From Leuconostoc citreum (lineage in GTDB: Bacteria; Bacillota; Bacilli; Lactobacillales; Lactobacillaceae), in assembly GCF_004354555.1 (NCBI RefSeq), contig NZ_PUFH01000004.1, forward strand, positions 434,001 to 498,000: a DNA stretch of 64,000 bases, read 5' to 3'. Position numbers and translations under genes: made by a program. Positions 56,651 through 64,000 of this stretch are shown here, piece after piece; the stretch's first letter is position 1; each line of letters opens with the position of its first letter. The notes under the pieces were generated by a model. The model was not told the origin of the DNA. It saw only the letters and a list, made by a program, of their open reading frames with translations, and ran no database searches.

Positions 56651-59600
56651 ATGGCAACACGATTTACGATTAATCAGCAGCGTGCAGTTGAAGAAACAGG
56701 TCATAATATTTTAGTTGCTGCATCAGCAGGCTCAGGGAAAACAACCGTCCTGATTGAACGTTTAATTCAAAAAATTTTATCGGGTATTAGCGTTGAAAAC
56801 TTTCTGATTGTTACTTTTACAAATGCTGCTGCTAAGGAAATGCGAGAGCGATTGGAAATTGCCATAGAAAAGCGCCTTCGTGATGCCAATGATGGCATGA
56901 AACGCTTTTTGCAAGAACAATTATTATTGCTGCCTGCTGCAAATATTTCGACCATTGATGCTTATGCGTTACGTCTGATTGAAAACTATTATCATGTGAT
57001 TGGTTTAGACCCCCAATTTCGTTTGTTATCAGATACAGCTGAACGAGATATGATGCGTCAAGATGTTTTAGATACAGTTTTTGAAGCATTCTATGATGAA
57101 ACGCACCCACAACATGAAAACTTCATTGCCTTAGTCAATAATTTTGGTAATCCAAATCAAGATGATGCGTTACGTCAAGCTGTGCTGAAGTTATCAGACT
57201 TTGCTGAAGCTCGGCCTGATGGTCAACAATGGTTAAAAGAACTAGATAAGAACGATCTAGCCACAGCAAACGGGCTGACGCAATCACAAACCTATCGCCT
57301 AACAATTTTGCCGATGATGATTGCACGTCTTGAACAACTCCTAGAAATAGCACAAGCAACACAGACTAATCTATCAGGTGTTCCTGAACTCAAAAAAACG
57401 CAACAAGCTTTTGACGAGATTATCGCTTATCTCGTGAACGTTCAACAGGCGTTAGTTGACGACGATTGGGACACACTGAGAGGTAAATTAAGCCAGTTAC
57501 CTAAGGTGAGCTTAGAGACGAAAAGAAGTAAAGGCATAAAAGATGAACCAGAATTGTTGGCCTTATTAGCGCAAGCGACAACAGTTAAAAATAATATTTT
57601 AGGGGCTAAATCTGATTTAAAAAACGTGATTGATACTTTTTTTAAGTTTGATCAAAATGATTGGCAATATGTAGAAAAGCAAGCAACTGAGTTAGTTAAT
57701 ACACTTGTGACATTAACTCAAGCCTGTCAGTCTGCCTTTACGACAGCGAAAAGAGACGCACAATTAGTTGATTTTCCTGATTTAGGCGCTTTAGCATTAG
57801 AGATTTTGAATGATGATATGACCAGAAAAACTGTGAGTGGCCAGTTTCAAGAGATTCTGGTTGACGAGTACCAGGATATCAATCAATTACAAGAAACTTT
57901 GCTAACAAAGGTATCTAATGGTCATAATATGTACATGGTTGGTGACGTTAAACAAAGCATTTATGGTTTTCGACAAGCTGAACCAACATTATTTGCACGT
58001 AAATATCGACAGTTTGCGCTACCAGATAATCCTGACAGTAGAATTGAGCTAGCGGATAATTTCCGGTCGCAGAATAACGTGACACGGGTAACCAATTTAA
58101 TTTTTACACAATTAATGGACGAAAAGTTGGGGGATATTGCTTATACAGGAGAAGCTAAACTTGTACCTAAGGCAAACTATCCAACAGATGTCACACCTGT
58201 TTTTAATATGACAATCATAAAGCAACCTAACGTCACAACCTCTGAAGATGAAGATGAGAGCCAAGAATTTGAGAAACGGCAGGCACAGTACGCACAGCTG
58301 GCAAACCAAATTTTATCTCTACGAGATACAACGATTTTTGATCGCAAGGCAGAACCGGCAGGCATGCGACCCGTACAGTATGGGGACATTGCTATATTAA
58401 CAAGATCAAAAACTGGTTACATTGATTTAGTCGCTACTTTGCGTCAAGCGGGGATACCCACACAAGTTGATTCAGTCGGCAATTATTTTCAGACAATGGA
58501 AGTTTATTTGATGCTAGATGTATTACGTGTTATTGATAATCCACATCAGGATATTCCATTGGCAGCAATATTAAGATCACCAATGTTTGGCTATTCGGAA
58601 AATGACTTAGCGGCAGTGCGTTTAGCGGATAAGAAGCATGATTATTGGTCAGCTTTGACGGTTTTTGCGCAGGCAGATCAACGAAGTCAAACCGTAATCG
58701 ATTTGATTAAAAAGTGGCACCAATTAGCAATCCAAAATGATTTGGTCGCTTTAATTTGGGCAATATTTGATGATACTTCTTGGTTAGATTATGTCGCTGG
58801 TATGCCAGGCGGTGGACAACGGCAAGCTAATTTGCATGCGTTATATGATTATGCCAGAACGTATCAAGAAAATACACACGCTGGTTTGTTTCGTTTTATT
58901 CGCTATATTGAACAGCTCCAAGAAAATGATGGGCAATTAGGCGAAGCACCGCAAGAAGCAAATGAGCAAGCAGTACGCATTATGACGATTCATGCCTCAA
59001 AGGGCTTAGAGTTTCCGATAGTCTTTTTACCTGAATTTGATAAATCTTTCAACACACAAGATTTGTCGGGTAAAATGTTAATTCAAAAAAACGCGGGAAT
59101 TGGTTTGGAATATTTGCAGCCAGAGGCTTTAGTAGCCATGCCGACATTAAAAAAATTAACTGTTCAGCAAGCCCTAAAAAGGCAAAGTTGGTCTGAAGAA
59201 ATGCGATTATTGTATGTTGCGTTGACACGTGCGGAACAGCAAATATATGTTGTAGGCACAGTTAAGCTTGACGAAAATGAAGAAAATCAGCGACTAATAG
59301 CGCTCTGGCAACGTGCAAAAGAAACATCAGGACAGTTTTTAGCAGAAGACCTACGCTTGTCAGCAAAATCATATTTCGATTGGCTACTGATTAGTTTGGC
59401 ACGAACAAAAAATGATGATCTTGAATCGTGGTTAGGCGATGGTCATTTGCCACACGTTTTGGGACCGGAAACGACGTTAGATAGTCAGATTTCAGTGCGA
59501 TTTATTAATGAGTCTGATGTGGTAATTCCTGAACCCCAAGGTAATGAAACCAAAGAAATTACAAGAGCATCAACCTATCAGGCTGAAGATTTTGCCCGAG

Positions 59601-60361
59601 CAAAAGCGATATTAGATTATCAGTATCCTTTCCAACAAGCTACTCGTACAGCAGCTTATCAATCTGTCAGTGAAATGAAACGACTGTTTGAGGACCCAGA
59701 TCGTGCCGATTTGAAAACGTTAAATGTTTTAGAAAATGGCCAATTACAACCGGCAAATGAATTAGTCAGCGATAAACTGGTATTACCAACATTTATGACT
59801 GATGGATCACAAAAACCGTCAAGTGCAGCAGTTGGTACAGCAACACATTTGATGCTTCAATTGTTAGATTTTAAACAGATACAAACACACCAGTCACTGA
59901 CAGCATTGCGTGATGATTTAGTTACACAAGGCCGCGTGACAGCATCAGTAGCAGCATTAATCGATATAGACCAGATTCTTAATTTTTTACAAACACCATT
60001 TGCGCAAAGATTGCGTTTACATGCCGATTCGTTATGGAGAGAGGCAACTTTTGCCATGATTATGCCGGCTAACCAAATATATGAGCATGTTCACGATCAA
60101 GCTTCTGTTTTAGTTCATGGCATCATTGACGGTTATTTTATTGATGAAAAGACAAAATCAATTACGTTGTTTGACTATAAAACCGATTTTGTCAGACATG
60201 GGCGCGTTGAAGAAGATATTTCAAAAATGATGGTCCGTTATCGGGGACAACTAACATTGTACAAACAAGCTTTAATGCAAGAATTTCCTGATTATACTTT
60301 TTATGAGCCACAGTTAATTATCTTAAATGTGGGTCGGGTGATACCAATAACGACCAAATGA
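56651..60361 (+). CDS. rexA: ATP-dependent helicase/nuclease subunit A (RexA/AddA)
   Basis: 1236 residues. Walker [10 protein letters not shown] (24-32), [26 protein letters not shown] (about 405-415), [31 protein letters not shown] and [12 protein letters not shown] are the superfamily 1 helicase motifs. The C-terminal nuclease is [10 protein letters not shown] ... LFDYKTDFV. It is the motor and one nuclease of the complex. Starts 2 bases after rexB behind GAGG. Confidence 0.95.
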   Translation: MATRFTINQQRAVEETGHNILVAASAGSGKTTVLIERLIQKILSGISVENFLIVTFTNAAAKEMRERLEIAIEKRLRDANDGMKRFLQEQLLLLPAANISTIDAYALRLIENYYHVIGLDPQFRLLSDTAERDMMRQDVLDTVFEAFYDETHPQHENFIALVNNFGNPNQDDALRQAVLKLSDFAEARPDGQQWLKELDKNDLATANGLTQSQTYRLTILPMMIARLEQLLEIAQATQTNLSGVPELKKTQQAFDEIIAYLVNVQQALVDDDWDTLRGKLSQLPKVSLETKRSKGIKDEPELLALLAQATTVKNNILGAKSDLKNVIDTFFKFDQNDWQYVEKQATELVNTLVTLTQACQSAFTTAKRDAQLVDFPDLGALALEILNDDMTRKTVSGQFQEILVDEYQDINQLQETLLTKVSNGHNMYMVGDVKQSIYGFRQAEPTLFARKYRQFALPDNPDSRIELADNFRSQNNVTRVTNLIFTQLMDEKLGDIAYTGEAKLVPKANYPTDVTPVFNMTIIKQPNVTTSEDEDESQEFEKRQAQYAQLANQILSLRDTTIFDRKAEPAGMRPVQYGDIAILTRSKTGYIDLVATLRQAGIPTQVDSVGNYFQTMEVYLMLDVLRVIDNPHQDIPLAAILRSPMFGYSENDLAAVRLADKKHDYWSALTVFAQADQRSQTVIDLIKKWHQLAIQNDLVALIWAIFDDTSWLDYVAGMPGGGQRQANLHALYDYARTYQENTHAGLFRFIRYIEQLQENDGQLGEAPQEANEQAVRIMTIHASKGLEFPIVFLPEFDKSFNTQDLSGKMLIQKNAGIGLEYLQPEALVAMPTLKKLTVQQALKRQSWSEEMRLLYVALTRAEQQIYVVGTVKLDENEENQRLIALWQRAKETSGQFLAEDLRLSAKSYFDWLLISLARTKNDDLESWLGDGHLPHVLGPETTLDSQISVRFINESDVVIPEPQGNETKEITRASTYQAEDFARAKAILDYQYPFQQATRTAAYQSVSEMKRLFEDPDRADLKTLNVLENGQLQPANELVSDKLVLPTFMTDGSQKPSSAAVGTATHLMLQLLDFKQIQTHQSLTALRDDLVTQGRVTASVAALIDIDQILNFLQTPFAQRLRLHADSLWREATFAMIMPANQIYEHVHDQASVLVHGIIDGYFIDEKTKSITLFDYKTDFVRHGRVEEDISKMMVRYRGQLTLYKQALMQEFPDYTFYEPQLIILNVGRVIPITTK

Positions 60362-60398
60362 GGTGGTGTTTATGCTGGAGTAGTGTAGAATAAAAAGC

Positions 60399-61088
60399 AT
60401 GATAGAAGCTTTAAAGCAACAAGTTAAGCACATGCCGGTAACGATGGGTTTATTCACAGTAACCACGGTGGTATTTATTTTCGAGCTTATCGCTAGTCAT
60501 GGTCAGACCGATAATGCGCGTTTTTTGGTAGCTGTTGGTGCGAAATGGGGACCCGATATAGCTCACAATCAAGCTTACTGGCGATTACTAACGCCAGTGT
60601 TTTTGCATGCGGGCATCATGCATATTGTGACAAATATGCTGACACTATGGTTTGTTGGGCCGATTGCTGAACGTGCTTTTGGCAGCTGGCGGTTTTTGAT
60701 GCTTTATGCATTTGGCGGTATTGTTGGTAATATTTTTTCATATTTATTATCACCTTTAGCTATCTCTGTTGGTGCATCATCAGCGCTTTTTGCGATGTTT
60801 GCTGGACTCATCTTATATGGTGTGCGCTATCGTGATAATCCAACTATTCGCGCACAAGGCGCAACGTTTTTACTGTTTGTTGTGTTAAATCTATTTAGTG
60901 GGCTATTAGCACCGACAATTGACCTTTGGGGCCACATAGGTGGCTTAATTGGTGGCATGATGTCAACTGTGATGCTAGGATTTGTTGGCAAATCCGGTCA
61001 GTATGCTCTCAGCATGCGATTGACAATGTGTGCCGTAACAATGTTGTTGCTTATTTTGACAATTTACGCAGGAGGTAGCGTTTCATGA
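60399..61088 (+). CDS. gluP: Rhomboid family intramembrane serine protease
   Basis: 229 residues, six to seven hydrophobic segments. The active serine is in VGASSALFAMFAG (S127) and the histidine in DLWGHIGGLIGG (H179); GxSG has serine in place of the last glycine. GluP-type proteases cleave membrane proteins. TAGAAT (60386-60391) ends 7 bases before ATG and no ribosome site is seen, so the mRNA may be leaderless. Overlaps yqgQ by 4 bases. The gluP-yqgQ-glcK order is conserved in Bacillus. Confidence 0.9.
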   Translation: MIEALKQQVKHMPVTMGLFTVTTVVFIFELIASHGQTDNARFLVAVGAKWGPDIAHNQAYWRLLTPVFLHAGIMHIVTNMLTLWFVGPIAERAFGSWRFLMLYAFGGIVGNIFSYLLSPLAISVGASSALFAMFAGLILYGVRYRDNPTIRAQGATFLLFVVLNLFSGLLAPTIDLWGHIGGLIGGMMSTVMLGFVGKSGQYALSMRLTMCAVTMLLLILTIYAGGSVS

Positions 61089-61297
61089 GAACTTTTTATG
61101 ATGTCTTACAATATTTGAAATCTTTTGGTATTTATATTCATGTGGGTAAGCGATTATGGGATATTGAGGTAGCAGCCCTTGAAGTAGATAATCTTTATCG
61201 TGCTGATGTGTTAACGCCAAAAGATTATGCGGTCATGAAGTTAATTTTAGAGCGTGAGCATCGCTTAGAAGAAAGCATGGCACCCGAGTTAAATTAA
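61085..61297 (+). CDS. yqgQ: YqgQ family small protein (DUF910)
   Basis: 70 residues. FYDVLQYLKSFGIYIHVGKR and the DNLYRADVL ... AVMKLILERE stretch fit the DUF910 family, whose function is unknown. ATG overlaps the rhomboid stop, with GGAGG upstream. glcK follows after 159 bases. Confidence 0.9.
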   Translation: MRTFYDVLQYLKSFGIYIHVGKRLWDIEVAALEVDNLYRADVLTPKDYAVMKLILEREHRLEESMAPELN

Positions 61298-61322
61298 AAT
61301 GGTAATTGTTTCCTGAAAACTA

Positions 61323-61361
61323 TGAAAACGCTTGCATTTTCTGATGCTTTTCTGTTAGAAT
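61323..61361 (+). promoter_or_regulatory. glcK promoter with overlapping cre site
   Basis: TGAAAACGCTTGCA (61323-61336) fits the cre consensus at 13 of 14 positions. It overlaps a -35 TTGCAT (61332-61337) with -10 TAGAAT (61356-61361), spacer 18. CcpA binding there should block RNA polymerase. Confidence 0.65.
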
Positions 61362-61456
61362 AAGTGGGTAATAATTTCTTAGGAGGAATGTGTCTGGCGT
61401 CGATTCACGCATATGTGATATTTGCCAAGAACGATGACCTCACACTTTAAACAATT
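61362..61456 (+). other. Structured glcK leader with a displaced ribosome site
   Basis: AGGAGG (61381-61386) lies 70 bases before the glcK ATG, which itself follows TTTAAACAATT. In-frame TAA at 61448-61450 rules out an upstream start. Nearby ATG 61388 and GTG 61390 are too close to the site for normal use. The stretch between contains TCAC/GTGA and TGGC/GCCA stems, so a fold might bring the site near the start. Confidence 0.4.
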
Positions 61457-62416
61457 ATGGCTAAAGATAAGCTCATTGGTGTTGATTTAGGTGGTACAAC
61501 AATTAAGTTTGCTATTTTGACTGATGCAGGGGAAATACAACAAAAGTGGTCAATCAAGACTAATACTTTTGATGAAGGTTCACATATTGTACCTGATATC
61601 ATCGAATCAATTAATCATCATCTTGATTTGTATCAATTAGATCCAGAACGAATCATTGGTATTGGCATGGGAACGCCTGGGACAGTTAATCGCGATACAG
61701 GAACTGTGACGGGTGCGTTCAATTTAAATTGGAAAACAGAACAACCAGTAAAAGCTAATATCGAGACAGGCACAGGTTTCAAGTTAACATTAGACAACGA
61801 TGCGAATGCAGCAGCGCTCGGTGAAGCTTGGAAGGGTGCTGGCAATAATGATGATGAAGTATCGTTCATCACATTAGGGACAGGCGTTGGTGGCGGTCTG
61901 GTATCAAATGGCCAGTTAATCCATGGCACGGCCGGTGCTGGTGGTGAAGTTGGGCATGTTGTTGTTGAACCCAATGGTTACTTGTGCACTTGCGGGAATC
62001 ATGGTTGTCTAGAACAATATGCTTCAGCAACGGGTGTTGTACGCTTGGCACAAGATTCTGCTGAAGAATATGTCGGTTCGTCTAAGCTCAAACAAATGAT
62101 TTCAGACGGTGATGAAGTGACTTCAAAAATTGTCTTTGACTTAGCAAAAGATGGTGATTTTTTGGCTAATGAAGTTGTAAATAAGGTAGCTTATTATCTT
62201 GGTTATGCTACTGCGGCAATTTCAAATATTTTAAATCCTTCTGCTATTATTATTGGCGGTGGTGTTGCTGCTGCGGGCGAATTTTTGCGTGCACGAATTG
62301 AAAAAGAATGGACAAAGTTTGCCTTTCCAACTGTTCGTGTATCAACGCGTGTCAAGTTAGCTGAATTAGGTAATGATGCTGGTGTAATTGGCGCGGCATC
62401 ATTAGCGCGTGTATAA
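61457..62416 (+). CDS. glcK: Glucokinase (ROK family)
   Basis: 319 residues. ATP site VDLGGTTIKFAIL, LDNDANAAALGEAW and the zinc motif CTCGNHGCLEQ with the preceding GEVGHVVV histidine are the ROK hallmarks. It phosphorylates free glucose, important for heterofermenters that import sugar by permeases. Promoter overlaps a cre site. Terminator follows. Confidence 0.93.
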   Translation: MAKDKLIGVDLGGTTIKFAILTDAGEIQQKWSIKTNTFDEGSHIVPDIIESINHHLDLYQLDPERIIGIGMGTPGTVNRDTGTVTGAFNLNWKTEQPVKANIETGTGFKLTLDNDANAAALGEAWKGAGNNDDEVSFITLGTGVGGGLVSNGQLIHGTAGAGGEVGHVVVEPNGYLCTCGNHGCLEQYASATGVVRLAQDSAEEYVGSSKLKQMISDGDEVTSKIVFDLAKDGDFLANEVVNKVAYYLGYATAAISNILNPSAIIIGGGVAAAGEFLRARIEKEWTKFAFPTVRVSTRVKLAELGNDAGVIGAASLARV

Positions 62417-62434
62417 TGAACAACAGCATTACTA

Positions 62435-62460
62435 GGCAGCCGTATGGTTGCTTTTTTTAT
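62435..62460 (+). terminator. Terminator after glcK
   Basis: GGCAGCC, loop GTAT, GGTTGCT (one G-T pair) and a T run. Confidence 0.85.
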
Positions 62461-62570
62461 AGACTCTTTAACAATTAATACTTTGTTGATCGAAAAAAGG
62501 TATAATAGATGGTGATTGTTATTTAAAATTCAAAGTTAAAACAGTTTAATATACAGAAAGAAGAACACAA

Positions 62571-63359
62571 ATGATTACTTTAAAGTCGCCAAGAGAAATT
62601 GAGGCAATGCGCCAATCTGGTGCGATTATTGCCGGTATGCATCATATGTTACGTGATTTAATTAAACCAGGCATTGATACTTGGGAAATTGAAACAAAGT
62701 CACGTGAATATATTGAGGGGCATGGCGGTGTAGCTTTGCAAATTGGTTTTGAAGGTTTCAAATACGCGACCACGATTAGTGTCAACAATGAAGTAGCCCA
62801 TGGGCTACCACGTAAAGGCTTGCATTTGAAAGATGGCGACATTGTTAAAGTTGACACAGTTGTTGGACTTAACGGTGCAGTTTCTGATTCAGCCTGGTCC
62901 TATGCTGTTGGTCATGTGTCACCAGAAGTCGAAAAGTTGATGGCAGTGACTAAAAAGGCGATGTACTTAGGTATTGACCAAGCCATTATAGGAAATCGCA
63001 TTGGTGATATTGGGAACGCCATACAACAATATACTGAAGTTGAGCATCATTATGGTGATGTACGGCAGTATATTGGTCATGGTGTGGGACCAACAATGCA
63101 TGAAGATCCACAGGTACCACATTATGGCAAACCAGGCCATGGCGTACGTTTGCGCGAAGGGATGGTCATCACTATTGAACCCATGATTAATTTAGGTAGT
63201 TGGGAAGTCGATACTGATGAAACAGAAGAAGATGGTTGGACAGTGAGAACTAGCGATGGTTCTTGGTCCGCACAGTATGAACACACGTTGGCAATTACAA
63301 AGGCTGGCCCAAAAATTTTAACAAGTCAAGATCCTGATTTTGATGCGAAATACTTGTAA
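62571..63359 (+). CDS. map: Methionine aminopeptidase, type I
   Basis: 262 residues. H77 in VAHGLP, D95 in KVDTVVG, D106 in SDSAW, then GHGVGPTMHEDP and TIEPMINLG with the metal glutamate; a second one is in YEHTLAIT. It removes the start methionine. TATAAT lies near 62501-62506. Ribosome site AGAAAGAAG. The priming transferase begins 15 bases after its stop. Confidence 0.95.
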   Translation: MITLKSPREIEAMRQSGAIIAGMHHMLRDLIKPGIDTWEIETKSREYIEGHGGVALQIGFEGFKYATTISVNNEVAHGLPRKGLHLKDGDIVKVDTVVGLNGAVSDSAWSYAVGHVSPEVEKLMAVTKKAMYLGIDQAIIGNRIGDIGNAIQQYTEVEHHYGDVRQYIGHGVGPTMHEDPQVPHYGKPGHGVRLREGMVITIEPMINLGSWEVDTDETEEDGWTVRTSDGSWSAQYEHTLAITKAGPKILTSQDPDFDAKYL

Positions 63360-63374
63360 AGGTGAGTTAGAAAT

Positions 63375-64000
63375 TTGAAAATTAAGCCAAAACACAAATC
63401 ATATTTAATTGCTAAACGTCTCATTGATGTGGTTTTTGCGTTACTTGGATTAATAATATTATCACCTATATTTTTAATTGTATTCGTGATATTGAAGATT
63501 GATAGTCCAGCATCACCCGCTTTTTTTAAACAAGAACGTGTGGGTCGGTATGGTAAGCCGTTTGCGATATATAAGTTTCGCTCAATGGTTCCCAATGCTG
63601 AAGCTATTTTAAAAGCTGATCCTGAATTATATCAGAAGTACGTCGATAATGGTTACAAATTACCAAAAAAAGAAGATCCTAGAATTACTTCGTTAGGTGC
63701 TTTTTTACGACGCTCAAGTATTGATGAGTTGCCACAGTTTTGGAATATGTTACGTGGCGATATGAGTTTAGTTGGGCCACGTCCAATTGTAACTGAAGAG
63801 TTAAAAGAATATGGCGACCAAGTCGATTTGTTTTTATCAGTCAGGCCTGGTGCACTTGGTTTATGGCAGGCCAGTGGTCGCTCTTTGATTGAATACCCAG
63901 AACGTACGAAAATAGAATTAGAGTATGTTGCCAATGCAGGTTTTTGGTATGATATTGGCATAGTTTTTAGAAATGTGATTGCGATTTTTAAATCCGAAGG
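63375..64000 (+). CDS. Undecaprenyl-phosphate sugar-1-phosphate transferase (partial, runs off the window)
   Basis: The start is TTG 63375, 8 bases after AAAGGTGAG. About 209 residues are visible. The start KRLIDVVFALLGLIILSPIFL is a membrane anchor; FKQERVGRYGKPFAIYKFRS, LRRSSIDELPQFWNMLRGDM, SLVGPRP and VRPGALGLWQASGR are the catalytic core of the WbaP/EpsE-type priming enzymes. It loads the first sugar phosphate on the lipid carrier for exopolysaccharide. Only the last residues are missing. It suggests a second polysaccharide locus to the right. Confidence 0.92.
   Translation, partial: MKIKPKHKSYLIAKRLIDVVFALLGLIILSPIFLIVFVILKIDSPASPAFFKQERVGRYGKPFAIYKFRSMVPNAEAILKADPELYQKYVDNGYKLPKKEDPRITSLGAFLRRSSIDELPQFWNMLRGDMSLVGPRPIVTEELKEYGDQVDLFLSVRPGALGLWQASGRSLIEYPERTKIELEYVANAGFWYDIGIVFRNVIAIFKSE

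Overview
The window looks like a chromosomal segment of a low-GC lactic acid bacterium of the Leuconostoc/Weissella group. This is inferred from the type of genes (heterofermenter-style arabinose operon, RexA/RexB-type recombination nuclease, oleate hydratase, L32 without zinc cysteines), the gene density and the strong AGGAGG ribosome sites. No marker here fixes the species. I found no rRNA, tRNA, IS element, prophage or CRISPR array.

Layout. 1-4360 is the end of a surface-polysaccharide block that is visibly more AT-rich than the rest. It holds a probable polymerase tail, a family 2 glycosyltransferase, a flippase, then about 1.5 kb of decayed DNA with a broken TarS-like glycosyltransferase. 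4398-7891 is the dTDP-L-rhamnose operon rfbACBD. 7944-10460 (minus strand) is a TetR regulator, a 42-aa membrane peptide and oleate hydratase. 10614-14546 holds a nuclease-like/P-loop protein, a photolyase and a ThrE-type exporter. 14807-21416 is araR and araA-transporter-araB-araD, with a clear promoter, AraR-like operator and cre site. 21571-26859 carries panE, msrA, rnz, recJ and apt. 26893-32200 is the conserved Firmicutes neighbourhood spxH / relQ-nadK-rluD-mgtE, with spxH and a methyltransferase-like gene divergent. 32262-37110 is an LCP protein and argG-argH-argF. 37142-42913 (minus strand) is an MFS exporter, rqcH, cutC, rpmF, pnuC and ndt. 43155-46136 is dedA, an unknown HTH gene, a nicotinamide phosphoribosyltransferase and a small unknown gene. 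46146-51273 is a lysine-riboswitch-controlled lysA-dapH-dapL-dapA-dapB operon using the acetylase route. 51336-61297 is recX, two small genes, addB-addA, a rhomboid protease and yqgQ. 61457-64000 is glcK, map and the start of a priming sugar-phosphate transferase, probably the beginning of another polysaccharide locus.

How the genes fit together. Rhamnose synthesis supplies a precursor for the polysaccharide genes on its left. The ara operon feeds L-arabinose to D-xylulose-5-phosphate and the phosphoketolase route. pnuC, ndt and the NAMPT-type enzyme suggest scavenging of pyridine nucleosides, nicotinamide and nucleosides. The lys/dap operon makes meso-diaminopimelate and/or lysine under lysine feedback.

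What is most worth a second look: an attenuator-like 5' region before the MFS exporter; a 14-bp hairpin before relQ; several genes (rnz, argH, rluD, glcK) whose good ribosome site lies 30-75 bases upstream, in three cases serving a short overlapping leader ORF; three genes with a -10 box so close that the mRNA may be leaderless; an ornithine carbamoyltransferase whose HCLP cysteine is aspartate; a nuclease-like/P-loop protein with a spoiled Walker A; and an uncharacterised HTH protein translationally coupled to NAMPT.
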